Shown piece by piece: positions 52,843 to 64,000 of a stretch of 64,000 nt of DNA. The DNA comes from Coriaria nepalensis (Eukaryota > Streptophyta > Magnoliopsida > Cucurbitales > Coriariaceae): positions 8,861,001 through 8,925,000 of the forward strand of contig CP114487.1 in assembly GCA_027186245.1 (NCBI GenBank), read 5' to 3'. The notes under the pieces are model-generated. The model worked only from the letters and a program-made list of their open reading frames with translations, was not told the origin of the DNA and searched no databases. Position 1 is the stretch's first letter. Each line of letters starts with the position of its first letter. A program made the translations under genes and the position numbers.

Positions 52843-53172
52843 AACTTGATCTGAACCGGAAACTCAAACTAAGAGACATTATATTAGGTTTCGGTCTGGG
52901 AAGAAAGAAAGAGTCCTCCGTCTGGATTAGGAACTCAAACCGAAAGACGTTATATTACGTCTCAGTCTGGAAAGGAAGAAAAAGTCCTCGATCTAGATCG
53001 AGAAGTCAAACTGATGGATATTATATTAGGTTTCGGTCTAGAAAGGAAGAAATAGTCTTCAGTCTGGACTGCGAACTCAAACTGAGAGACATTATATTAG
53101 GTATCGATCAGAGAATGAAGAAAAAGTCCTCAGTCTAGATCGGGAACTCAGACCGAGAAACATTATATTAGG
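52843..53172. repeat. 71-bp tandem array
   Basis: Successive units start with AACTCAAAC or a one-base variant at 52861, 52932, 53003, 53074 and 53145, an exact 71-bp period. A partial unit lies on the left and a truncated one on the right. Each unit contains GAGACATTATATTAGG, CGGTCTGG and AAGAAAAAGTCCTC. Because 71 is not a multiple of three, the open frame running through it is not evidence of a protein. Confidence 0.92.
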
Positions 53173-54180
53173 TCAAACATTTTAGTTAACTATTGAAAAG
53201 TTATACATCTATAGTTCTAAGTGTAGTGTTTAGACATAATAGAATATATAAATGTCAAATATTTTGGTCAACTATTAAAATGTATCACATTTATGATTTT
53301 AAGTGTAGTATTTAGACATAATATGTATACATAAAGGTCAAACGTTTTGGTCAACTATTAACATTTATAAGTGTAGTGTTTTGGTCAATGTTTTGGTTTT
53401 AAGTGTAATGTTTAGACATAATATGAACATATAAATGTTAAATATTTTAGTCAACTATTAAATGATATCACCTTTATGATTCTAAGTATAGTATTTAGAT
53501 ATAATATGAACATATAAATGTCAAACTTTTTGGCCAACTATTGAAATGTATCATCTTATGGTTCTAAGTGTAGTGTTTAGATATAATATAAATATATAAA
53601 AGTTAAACCGCTTGGTCAACTATTGAAAGGTTATACATTTATGATTTTAAGTGTAGTATTTAAATATAATATAAACATATAAATTCAAATATTTTGGTTA
53701 ACTATTAAATTATATCACATTTATAATTATAAGTATAATATTTAGATATAATATGAACATATAAATGTCAAACTTTTTAGTCAACTATTGAAAAATATCA
53801 CTTTTATGGTTTTAAGTATAGTATTTAGATATAATATGAACATATAAATGTCAAACTTTTTGGTCAACTATTGAAAAAATCATCTTTATGGTTATAAGTG
53901 AAGTATTTAGACATAATATGAACATATAAATATGAAACCATTTGGTCAACTGTTGAAAACTTATACATTTATGATTCTAAGTGTAGTGTTTAGATATAAT
54001 ATAAACATATAAAGGTCAAAAATTTTGGTCAACTATTGAAAGGTATGACATTTATGGTTCTAATTATAGTGTTTAGACATAATATGAACATATAAAGGTT
54101 AAACATTTGGTTAACTATCGAAAAGTATCACATTTATGGTTCTAAATATAGTATTTATGTATAATGTGAATATCTTTGGA
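53173..54180. repeat. ~83-bp tandem array, about a dozen units
   Basis: Units of about 82-84 bp share TTTTGGTCAACTATTGAAA, CACATTTATGGTTCTAAG, TGTAGTGTTTAGACATAAT and ATGAACATATAAATGTCAA. Copies differ by several bases each and one unit near 53340-53420 is shortened. A further isolated unit of the same type lies at about 52597-52670, on the other side of the 71-bp array. Confidence 0.9.
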
Positions 54181-54850
54181 GATAACATTAGATCTTTAAC
54201 AATATCATTAGTATTTATTTCATTACATATCTTTAAAATGTGGTATTAGAAATAAAAAAATTTATTTCACACAAAAAAATTACATAAACTTTTAAATTTT
54301 CTACAAAATTATAATTTTTCAATTACATATCTTCAAAATGTGATCAAATTCATAAAAATCATAACAATTGTCATCAAGATTATCGTTAATATTCATACCA
54401 CCGACTACGTCTCCACCCACTTGATCATGAACAATAGGAAGCGCATGTATTTCACGGTCACCACATGAACTGTTATTTGTCTTCAGCACCAATTTCACAT
54501 ACAAGGTAGAACTTTCATCTTTAGATTGCAAGCGATGCACAAATCCCTTTACGTTCTCATTATTTCTTATAAATAATGGAAAACATATATTTTTACCTAA
54601 AACCTTATACGATAATTGTAAATTGCATTCATTTCGATCTACTATTGTTTATTGAGATATTGAAAAATTGAGATATATTTTGTTTCAGTTCTGTTTTGTT
54701 TTTCAATTTTTCAATGTACTCTGACTACTTAAGATATTGAGAAATTGAAAAAAAATTTGAATTTTGTTTTCTTTTTCAATTTTCCAATATTCTATTAATA
54801 AATTGAGAACGGACACATTAAGAAATTGGGAAACATGAACTCCACTTTTT

Positions 54851-56350
54851 TTTTCCTTCAGATTTTCCAGATTTTGTATTGTTTCACCTTTCCACATTCT
54901 TTCACTTGCAGAACAATTCGAAATAACTATTACAATCACTACTTGAATGAAATGACCCAAAAATAGAGGATTACCCATCATATTTATAAAAAAAAAAAAA
55001 GTGAAAAACCTGGGTATGGATCTTACCCTAAACTCAAAACTTTTTATATCTTGAAGCTTTCTACTTTTGATTATAAACTTTGGACACGACGGATCATATG
55101 AACAATAAATGATGAGAAAATGAAGGTAAATCACGTCTTATAGAGAAAACACGATTTTTATGGAAAAAACATGTTGATGGTTATTTTGGCATGGATGAGG
55201 ACAACCTTTTCTTTTCACTCAATATTTGAGTAACATTGAAGCAATCATCTTTGTCAATTTTTTTAAGAGTAACTTTATCCATCCTTATTTTATTTTGTTT
55301 TCTTTTTTATTTTTTAATTATATTAAACTAATATCACAAATATAAATAAAAATTAAGTTAAATTTATAATTTTTTTTTACTATTTTAAGCACTAAAATTA
55401 AAACACCCTTTAATCAATCTTTATTCATCATTCTCATTCTAATTCATTATATAATTAAATAAATAATTACAATTTTTATTTCCATTTCATTCCATTTTTA
55501 TTCATACTCTTATTTTTATTCTCTCTAAAATCGATCTAAACGTCCCTAACTATCAACTCTAAACCCACCGGTCAACATTTTCTTATTTAAAAATATTATC
55601 ATATAATTTACACAAACTACAAAAATACATGCATGTTGCACTAGAAATATTTGTGGTATTCTTTCGACTCATATTCCCAGAAAGTGGATCCCACTCTTGT
55701 AGCGTGATATATTTGTTTTTTCATATAGTCAACTTGTACACCCTTTCCTTCCCACAGTTTGTATACAACGTCCGAAGAATACAGTTTCAGACAGAAAAAG
55801 AACAGAACAGAAATAACTTGTTGTCTTTAGCTTCAAAGGTACGCATAATCTCCAATCCTCTATTCTTTCTAATTCTTCTCAAAGCCACTTCACCGATTTG
55901 ATAGGATCAAACTACTAGATGTAGAATTTCATCAACTGCAGAAAAAATATAAAAATAAAAAAATATATATAAATAAATAGATGAAGTCATCACCCACCAT
56001 CTGTCTGTGTATATGCTCCACTGATTATCGATTATTAAGGTATAAGAAACTTGCATTCTTCCGATTTAGTTCTATGTTGGTGCATTTATTCATAGAAAAG
56101 TCTTAAGACTTTTTTTGAGACTCCAGTTTTCTCTATCATAAGAAAAACCAACATTTCAAACTTCAGTTTTATCCAGCTTTTCTCTGTCTTTTTTATTTAC
56201 CTCATGATCCAACTAAAAAGCTGAAGTTAATGTCTTAGCGAATACAATAATTCTGTTCACCTAAATTCAGTTTCAAACTTCAGTTCACCTAAGTTGTCAT
56301 CTTTTTTCTGTAGGGCAGTTCTCTATCAGTCTTGCTCGAGAAAAACCAAA
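54851..56350. other. spacer and leader of the F-box gene
   Basis: Left of about 55600 I see nothing but AT-rich sequence. A likely untranslated first exon ends at 55838 (TTCAAAG|GTACGC), and an acceptor CTGTAG lies at 56308-56313, so the F-box gene probably has a 475-bp intron in its 5' UTR. The ATG at 56294 precedes that acceptor and is therefore intronic. Confidence 0.45.
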
Positions 56351-58141
56351 ATGATGGATCGGATTTCGGATCTCCCAGAACCCGTTTTGCAGCACATTTT
56401 ATCTTTCCTTCCCATTAAGCAAATTGTCCAAACGAGTCTATTATCTAAGAGATGGAATCATATATGGACTACATTCCCTGTCTTAGAATTCGATCGAACT
56501 TTCTTCGAGTCAAGATTATCAAATTACTTTGACAGAAATGAATCCCAAGAAGAAAGGCAGAGTAAAAGAGAGGAGTTATTTAACTTTGTGGAACAAACTC
56601 TACTTAGCTGCTTAAAACAGATGATTGGATTGAAGCGGTTTACGCTGCACATGTCTTTCCCCGAGCCAGAATTAGTATCAATTATTGACCGTTGGATTGG
56701 ATATGTGATTGAAAGTAATGTCAAAGAGCTCAATATTGATGTCACTGTGAAAGATGGTAAAAGGTACAATCTGCCTTTAATAGTTCTAATGAACAAGTCG
56801 CTTACTATGTTAACACTTTGTGATTGTAACTTGCAATCTTCGGGTAGTGATAAAATCAAGCTTTTGTCCTTGAAAAAATTAAACCTTTTGGGCATTTTTG
56901 CGGAAGACAAGGTTGTCCAGAATCTTCTAACAAAGTGTCCTCTGATTGAGGATCTGAGTGTTAAGTCATGTCTAGGACTGAAGAATCTTCAACTTTCCGG
57001 TCTTTTCGAACTCATGACAATGAAGGTGGAAAACAATAGTGGGTTAGAGAGAATTGGGGTTGAAGAAGCAGTTAATCTTCAATCCTTCATTTTCATAGGA
57101 CAATATAAGCCTTGTGAGATCAACATAAGCCTTTGTAAGAATTTGAAGATTTTAAGGTTATCTATGGTGGGCATAACAGGTAGATGGGTTCGTGAATGCA
57201 TTGATAAGCTTACTCTCCTTGAAACTTTGGATTTAACTAATTGCCAAATGTTGGAGAGTGTTATAGTTTCAAGTCTCAATCTTCAAAATTTAGTCTTGTG
57301 TAGATGTGAATTGCTAGTTGAAGTTGAAGTTGAAGCTCCCAAATTGAGTATGTTTAAGTACATGGGAGATGTAATTTCCTTATCCTTAAATGCTCCAGTT
57401 CTAAATCGGGCTGATATCGATTTAAGCTCTCTTGTTATAGACAATCCTTGGTTTGTCAATCAGATTGAATTCCTTGCACGGTTTAATCATGCTCAAGTCG
57501 TGAATTTGCGTAGTAAAACAGGGAAGGTAATGTCAAGATCTCTTGGTTCTTATTTTGTTGTAGTTTTTTTTTTAACCCCCCCCCCCCCCTCTCCTTTCTC
57601 CTGATGTTTTTCTTCCTTTCAATTTGTTTTGTGAAGAGTGCTATAATTCCAAAAGATTTGAGGGAAACTTTTCCTTCGCCGTTATGTGATGTGAAGGACT
57701 TGAAGCTTAAGATTTTGAAACCTTTAATGTGTCCTGAAATTGAGGACCTTGTGGATTCCTTGCTTTGGATTGCATCTAAACCAGACACTATAGTAATAGA
57801 ATCCGGTTTCAAAAAGAAAACTTTTAAGGTATGTATTTCTGTACGTGTGATTCCAAGTATTGTTTCCAGTCTTATACACTGGTATCTGTTTTTGGTGTTT
57901 ATACTACGATTATTTTTGCTCACTTACATTGATTTTTTTGGCATCTCAGTTGAAGTATGGGAAGGAGACTGAAGAAGGAGGAAACAGAAGTTGTTCGAGG
58001 TTTAAGTGTTGGAGGAATTTCTTGAAGGAAGTGAGGTTTGAGAACATTAGAGAAGCTAGAGAGGAAGAAAGACTAAAGAAGTTTTTCCATGAAAAATGCA
58101 AAGATTTTGCAGAGGAAGATGGACTGTCTCATGGAGTATGA
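56351..58141 (+). CDS. F-box/LRR protein
   Basis: F-box proteins are substrate receptors of SCF ubiquitin ligases. Three exons, 56351-57526, 57637-57828 and 57950-58141, each hold a whole number of codons and give 519 residues. The F-box is at the N terminus (about residues 3-45) with DRISDLPEPVLQHILSFLP, LSKRWNHIW and a following hydrophobic strand. The middle (about residues 120-380) has plant F-box-type LRR repeats such as LSLKKLNLLGI, CPLIEDLSVKSCLGLKNL and LETLDLTNCQMLESV. The C-terminal part is Lys/Glu-rich and helical (FLKEVRFENIREAREEERL); the usual FBD domain is only weakly suggested. The target is unknown. This family is large and fast evolving, so no orthologue name is given. I see no disruption. 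Confidence 0.92.
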
Positions 58142-60058
58142 TATGCAAGTTACAGATTCTAATTAAGAGAATATCTGAGGTAGACCGTGTATATAGTGGA
58201 CCAATCCATTTCAACCATATATAGTATTAATGTAATGAATATAATGAGATATTATGAAGCTGATATGTATGGTTGAGATAGATTGAGTCACTGAAATAGG
58301 ATACATCCTTAGCAAGGTCTAGAGGAAATTCCGCAAGAACCTTTTTTTCTGGGGATGTTTTTTCATTTTTAAATATGGTTTGTTAATGTTTGTCACTGTT
58401 AACGAGTTTGGTTGTATGGTTATATATCCCTTCTTATATTGACAAAAGGCTTTAGGACTTTTCAGAGATTCACTCTACTATTTCACTTTTCCTTATGTTT
58501 TATCATATTGGACAAGGGATAACAATCTTGGACAAGGGATAACAATCTTAGTCTCCTAGTTTAACTATGATTCTCTTACAAGTTAGAAGTTAAGAGAGTT
58601 GTTCTAAGATTATCTGGTCTCACAGGATCAGCAAAATAGATGCATGAACACAAAAACCTAACTATCCTAAGATTAGTCCGGTGGGTAAGAAAATTTGATT
58701 AAGAGAATTGCCAAACCCTATTACAGAAAGTCAAGAAGATCAATCTAGATCAGAGTTGACTCCATTTCTTAAGCACAAATGGGTATATCTCTAGAGTAGA
58801 ATAATAGATCTTTTTAAAACAAGTTGTCATGTTGGTCCAATATCTTATGGTCTACTTATTAGATTTAATTGATCACTAACCATATTTTTTTGAGGTATTT
58901 TCCTATATACACATTACCAACCGTACATCAAGTAATAGACAGGGCCAAACCCTCAGTTAGATCCTTCATTTTTAGGGCTACTAGATCTCAAAACAATGAG
59001 CTGCCTAACCGAGTAAGTAAAAGCTTGCATCAATATGCACCCAAAAAGTGAGTCCCATTGGCAACAACTCTTTAAGAAAAATTTCTTTTTTATAAATGAC
59101 AAAAAAATCAACGTTAAAAAATACAAATAGTGATTTTTATTTTTAGAATTAAAAAAATGATTTTTTTTATAATTATTATGAAAAATATTTTTAAAAAATT
59201 TAAAAATAAAAATTACTGTCAATATAAAATAAGGATTCAATAATTGTATCTAAGTCATTCGAACTTTGAAATAATTACAATAAATATCTTAAATTTTTTT
59301 AATTATAACTATTATGAACACAATTATAATAAAACCTACAAAATAATCTCAACTTATTTTAAAATTTTATTGTAAATTATTTATTTTCTTAACACCAAAA
59401 TTTTATTTTTACACCTTTTAATTTTAACTGCCTTATTTTTTAAATTACTTTTTTTTATCTCTACATTATTTCACCCAAACTCTTTTGATATTGTTACTAC
59501 CTGATATCTCTATATTATTTCACCACCAACTCCTTTGACCGTATATCCACCGAAAATATACTTAAAATTCTAAAATTAACAAACTATTGGGCCAGATCTG
59601 TTTTTAAGTTTTTTTGCTTAAATTTTATAAGCTTTTTAAAACCCCAACCAGATAAAAAGCAATACACAAAAGCATACTTATTAAGCCCCTCTCTCTTTCT
59701 CTCTCTCTCCCCACACCCACTGATCAATTCCTGCTTTCAATGAAAGCTGCTACAACCCATAATTTTTTCATGCACATAAACAGCAATAAGAAAAAGTTTG
59801 AATCGATTTTCTTACATCCTTAAACGTCACTTGGGCATTACTTTCACCATTTACACCAAAAACCTTTCCTCATCCACCACCTTTATCATCTTACTTGCCC
59901 TTTTCCATAAAACATTGTTGTAAATTCTGCAATACCCTAATCGCAGAAGAACCCTTAAGGTTCTTACTAGAAAGAGATGTGCATAGTGCAAAAAAGGTTG
60001 GCTTTCTCCACTCATTTGACTGAAAAGTGAAAACACAATACCCATAAGACAGTTTTTT
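58142..60058. other. spacer between the F-box and GT14 genes
   Basis: No gene is supported. An immediate repeat of GGACAAGGGATAACAATCTT occurs at about 58511-58550. The stretch 59080-59560 is very AT-rich. A (CT)n-rich pyrimidine tract at 59685-59712 lies about 350 bp upstream of the GT14 start codon and may be part of its promoter or leader. Confidence 0.5.
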
Positions 60059-61599
60059 ATGAAACCGAGAATAGGGGTGGCAGCCATGGAAGAAGGGAAG
60101 AAGCCATTGAGGTTTCTGCAATTCTTCTTGCCATTTTTGCTTCTGGGTCTTGGCTTTTTAATCCTTACTATCAACACCTTCAGGTATTTCGGTGTTCTGA
60201 ATGTGGGTCCAATAGTAAAGAAGACAATAATAACAACTCTTCCTTGCTTTGAGGAGGAAAAAAATAGTTTAGAAAAATGGATCCAACCTCCATTGAATCT
60301 CATGCACAACATGAATGATACAGAGCTGCTATGGAGAGCTTCATTCGTGCCGGGAATAAAGGATTATCCGTTCCATAGAGTCGGGAAGATTGCTTTCATG
60401 TTCTTGACTAAAGGACCGTTGCCTTTAGCCCCTCTTTGGGAGAGATTCTTTAAAGGGCATAGTGCTCTTTATTCTATCTATGTTCATGCTCTGCCTTCCT
60501 ATGTGGCTGAGTATCCTCCTTCCTCAGTATTTTACAAGAGACAGATTCCCAGTCAGGTCTGCAACTTCCTTTGTTTTCTCATAAACACACACACACACAC
60601 CATCTTCTCCCGGTTTGTTAGCGTTTAGACTACTCACTTTTGAAACAGTTAAAAGACATTTTATGAGTGTTGGTACCATAAAGTTCTTTGAAAATCCAAA
60701 GTTAAAAAATCAAACGCTTTGCCAAGTGCAACCGCTATCTGACTACATATATGGATGGAGTTGGGTAAATTGGAATCTAAGTAAGATTCCCTAAGCCTTA
60801 AGCAAGTGGGTATAGTTAGATTCAACGGGCCCTTATTTCAATGAGCCTAAACATGATATTACCTTATTTGACGTATAATATTATCTAAATAACAGTGGCT
60901 GTGTTTACCTATGTATATGTATTCATATTTCTTGAGTTTTCTTCCTTCTCTGCGTAGATGACAGAGTGGGGGATGATGAGTATGTGTGATGCAGAAAGAA
61001 GACTGGTAGCCAATGCGTTGCTTGATATCTCAAATGAATGGTTTATCCTCGTATCAGAATCCTGCATTCCTCTCCATAACTTCACTACTATCTACCGCTA
61101 CATTTCGGAATCACACTACAGCTTTGTGGGTTCATTTGATGATCCCGGGCCTTTCGGGAGAGGCCGCTATCACTGGGCCATGGCACCCGAGGTCAAACTT
61201 GAAGACTGGAGAAAGGGCTCACAGTGGTTCGAAGTTAACCGGGAACTTGCTGTGAAAATGATCCAAGACACGGTTTACTACCTGAAATTCAGAGATTTCT
61301 GTAGACCGGCTTGTTATGTTGATGAACACTATTTTCAGACTATGTTGAGTATTCAGACTCCACATCTTCTCGCCAATAGGAGTTTGACACTTATTGACTG
61401 GTCTAGGGGTGGGGCCCATCCAGCTACGTTTGGGAAAGATGATATCAAGGATGATTTCTTCAAGAGATTTGCTTATGATACAGCAACATGTAGTTATAAT
61501 AACCAGTCTACTACACTTTGTTTCCTTTTTGTGAGAAAGGTTGCTCCAAATGCTTTGGATCCTCTATTAGCATTGGCTTCCAAAGAACTAGGATTCTGA
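60059..61599 (+). CDS. GT14 core-2/I-branching glycosyltransferase, BC10-like
   Basis: This is a Golgi type II membrane protein of glycosyltransferase family 14 (plant DUF266 group, including rice BC10), thought to act on wall or AGP glycans; substrate and donor are not proven from sequence. Two exons, 60059-60556 and 60958-61599, are both in phase and give 379 residues. A membrane segment lies at about residues 20-42 (FFLPFLLLGLGFLILTI), after a short basic tail. Family motifs seen are KIAFMFLTKGPLPLAPLW, MCDAERRLVANALLD, FILVSESCIPL, GSFDDPGPFGRGRY, WRKGSQWFEV, CYVDEHYFQTML and LIDWSRGGAHPATFG. An in-frame ATG at 60086 is an alternative start. Its 3' end faces the ILR1-like gene 590 bp away. 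Confidence 0.94.
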
Positions 61600-62188
61600 C
61601 TCATTTCTCAGATTTCTAGAGACCCTAATTTGGGAAGTTGCGGTATGGCGCATAAGGTGTCATATAGGAGTTAACTCAAAATTCTCAGATCCCATCAATA
61701 CAGACTACAGAGATTAAGCAAATCTAAGCATCAGTACCAAACCCTAGAAGGTCTAGCAACTTGAGTTATAATTGTTTTCTGATAATGTAACCCATCTCAC
61801 AAGTATTGCAGCTTGAATCCAATTAAGAATTTTATTGTTTCCCGATCATATTCATTTGTATGTTGTAATCTATCTATTTCGCTGTCCGTGATGAAGATCC
61901 AGATTCCTGATTCACGCACTCTATTTCGGTCTGAGAATATTGACATACGGATTTTTGGAACAGAACTCTCCCATTGGGAAAAATGTCTATTTCATTACAG
62001 AAATTTTTAATACTCCTACAAATAGCATAGAAGATTGATCAAGTATTCAAAATAGATGATTACAACTTTAGTAAAGAGGCATTCACAGCTTAGATCATTC
62101 CTGGCTTAATCAAATTTTGGTGTATCGTTTTAATCCAGTGTGAAATTTGATTGCACAGATTATTAGGACATTGAAGAAGTGTACCTAT
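61600..62188. other. convergent 3' spacer
   Basis: This lies between the 3' ends of the plus-strand GT14 gene and the minus-strand ILR1-like gene, and holds both 3' UTRs. No other content is recognised. Confidence 0.5.
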
Positions 62189-64000
62189 TCATAATTCATC
62201 ATGACGTTTTTCTTCAAGCAAATCAACTTCTGAAGGGAATTCAAGAAGATACCTTGTAGCTAGTGATGCATGAAGTGCAGCGCCATAAGGAAGTGCATCT
62301 TCATTAACTCTAAAGTATGGTGAATGCCCTGATTCAAGCCGTCCTAGAGTTTCATTCACCATCCCAAGAAAGAAAAAGTATCCGGGCATTACCTCTTGGT
62401 AAAATGCAAAATCCTCAGCTCCCATCAAAGGCTGCATGTTGCTGACTTTATGATTCCCAAGCATATCCCCTGCAACCTTTAGGAAGTAGTCGTGCAGGTC
62501 ATTGTTGTTTATGGTTGGTGGGAAAAAGGGTTTATCTTTCTCGAAGAAATTGACAGTTGCATTGCACCTTTGCACGGAAGCTTGCCCTATAATAACCTGT
62601 GTAAGAAGGAAAACACACCCAACTTTAACAGCAAAAGAACTGACAAATTGAGATGATACAGATAAATATATGTCAGAAACATATGGTCAAGATATTCCAT
62701 GGACAAAATTGCCAGGTAAATTATATGTTCACAACTTCTTCAGATATTATAAATCATCACTAGTTCAAAATCAGTGGATTCTCAGTAAGTTCACAGGAAA
62801 TGAAAAGAATCCAATAAACAGTAAGCCATGAATAGTATAACTCATATTGAGCTGCTAATACCTCTTTGATCCGTTGCCTAAGTTGCAGGAAACTTTCTGG
62901 TAGAAAAGCTCGGAAAGTGCCACCAATTGTCACTGAGTCTGGAATGACATTGAATGCACCACCTCCTTGGAACTTTGCAACTGTCACTACCTGTACGTTT
63001 ATTTAATCTTGTTTAGTAGATTGAAGAGTATTTGCAGATGCCAACTATGAGACTTGAGGGATGTAACAAGCCATTGGCAACATGCTCCAAAAGAAAAACA
63101 CCATACAGAAATCTCAAATGCAAATTTTATCGGCATTGGCTAGGGTATTTATTTACCATTGAAAGAGGAGATGATTCAAAGTGTACAATGTAGAGATGGA
63201 GACAATACAGCATGTGACATAACAAAATCACTGAAAACTCAACAGTAATTTTTATTTTCAAAGGAACCCAAGTAAATTGAACTCCCATTGATTTATTATT
63301 CCACATGGAACTGATATAATCTAGAATTATTAATAAGATATATGTTCCATAAAAAATGTGGTCTAAGTCTACCTGTGAATCTAATGGATCAGCTTCTCGT
63401 GAAACAAGATGTTGCAAGCTGACAATTACATTAGAAGCTGCCAATATAGGGTCTATTGTGTGCTGAGGAATGGCTGCATGACCTCCTTTTCCACTGATCA
63501 CGGCTTCAAAGAAGCCACTTCCGGCTAACATGGGCCCCGGTCTTGAGGCAACTTCCCCAACAGGTAAGCCAGAGGATACATGCAACCCAAAGATTGCTTT
63601 AACATTTTCTAGTGCACCAGCTTCTAAAATTTTTTGAGCCCCTCCACCTCCTTCTTCAGCCGGTTGGAAAACAAGGACAACCGTTCCCTATTGAGACAGA
63701 GGCCAAATTCCACTAATCAGGTGCCCGGTTAGATACTCTTACAAATAGAAATAAATATACATACTCGACCAAAGATTTTTAATCTAGTAACCAAGCTCTC
63801 TGCCCACCAAGTTCAATCACTTCATCAAGAAAAGTTGCCTTGTGCAGTGAAGTAATGCTAGTAGGTATAGAAGATAAGCATTCATATGAATTCAATAGAA
63901 AATCAGACAAAAAAAAAAAAAATCAATGAAACACATATTTCAACTGTATATAAGCACCCAATGATATGTAAACTGGAAAATAGAATAGTACAGTAGATTC
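62189..64000 (-). CDS. ILR1-like IAA-amino acid hydrolase, 5' part missing
   Basis: This is an M20-family metallo-amidohydrolase that releases active auxin or jasmonate from amino-acid conjugates in the ER. Three complete in-phase exons are visible: 63373-63687, 62862-62990 and 62189-62596, giving the C-terminal 283 residues. The gene continues past 64000, so the start and the first metal-binding motifs lie outside. Seen in order are [18 protein letters not shown] with the catalytic Glu pair, [18 protein letters not shown] with a metal His, the dimerisation domain ([17 protein letters not shown]), [15 protein letters not shown], and [19 protein letters not shown]. The protein ends in HDEL, an ER-retention signal, as in several ILR1 relatives. 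The visible part is intact. Which ILR1/ILL orthologue it is cannot be settled from this half. Confidence 0.92.

Larger units (their letters stand above)
52430..54850. mobile_element. repeat block, possibly a non-autonomous transposon
   Basis: The block has a core of two tandem arrays (listed separately). It is flanked by near-palindromes of the same sequence type: 52548-52591 (CAATTTTTCAATATCT and its near inverse complement) and about 54697-54752. Similar TTTCAATTTTCCAATAT phrases recur to 54830. Shared flanking hairpins around a tandem-repeat core are what a non-autonomous DNA transposon or its relic would look like. I found no transposase, no clean terminal inverted repeats and no target-site duplication, so the label is inference. 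A 73-codon frame at 54319-54540 (minus) is unrecognised. Confidence 0.35.

Noticed and set aside
52797..53138. 113-codon frame with an internal protein repeat
   Set aside because: It runs through a 71-bp tandem array; a 71-bp period is not a multiple of three, so the frame stays open by chance of composition.
52843..54180. CRISPR-like regular repeats
   Set aside because: The units are head-to-tail without unique spacers, and the organism is a plant. These are minisatellite arrays.
56294..56350. ATG at 56294 as the F-box start
   Set aside because: It precedes a strong acceptor (TTTTTTCTGTAG) in the leader, and the family start MDRISDLP fits 56351 or 56354.

Overview
This window is nuclear DNA from a flowering plant, almost certainly a eudicot. 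The coding genes are broken by many short introns with GT-AG borders and are separated by long AT-rich spacers full of (TA)n and homopolymer tracts. Every recognisable protein matches a plant family, including a malectin-like LRR receptor kinase, a HEC/bHLH87-type bHLH, a GDSL lipase, an ILR1-like amidohydrolase and an organellar RADA. There are no operons or ribosome binding sites. I built the gene models by splicing exons by eye and checking reading phase. For the complete models the summed exon lengths are multiples of three.

Layout. 1-5.7 kb: PIG-S (GPI transamidase subunit), minus strand, 13 coding exons. 5.7-10.2 kb: spacer with a degenerate telomere-like tract and an intronless, frameshifted remnant of the diphthamide gene DPH4. 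10.2-15.1 kb: organellar RADA, minus, 15 exons, with one GC-AG intron. 16.5-19.1 kb: GDSL esterase/lipase, minus, 5 exons. 21.7-24.2 kb: remains of a Ty1/copia retrotransposon. 25.1-29.1 kb: a direct duplication of about 0.9 kb. One copy carries an apparently intact two-exon gene for a 72-residue secreted cysteine-rich peptide, and the other carries its decayed copy. 31.0-34.2 kb: Mediator subunit MED6, minus. 37.2-41.2 kb: malectin-like/LRR receptor kinase, plus, 13 exons. 42.7-43.3 kb: a two-exon gene, minus, for a small secreted Lys/Pro/Ala-repeat protein. 47.0-48.8 kb: bHLH87/HEC-like transcription factor, minus. 52.4-54.85 kb: a repeat-rich block in which a 71-bp array interrupts an ~83-bp array, with hairpins on both flanks. 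56.3-58.1 kb: F-box/LRR protein, plus. 60.1-61.6 kb: GT14 glycosyltransferase (BC10-like), plus. 62.2 kb to the end: ILR1-like auxin-conjugate hydrolase ending in HDEL, minus, with its 5' part outside the window.

The genes do not form a pathway cluster. They are an ordinary mix of housekeeping genes (PIG-S, RADA, MED6), signalling and cell-surface genes (receptor kinase, secreted peptides, GT14, GDSL), and regulatory or hormone genes (bHLH, F-box, ILR1-like). The least familiar items are the two small secreted-protein genes, which single-exon gene finding would miss, and the nested tandem-repeat block.
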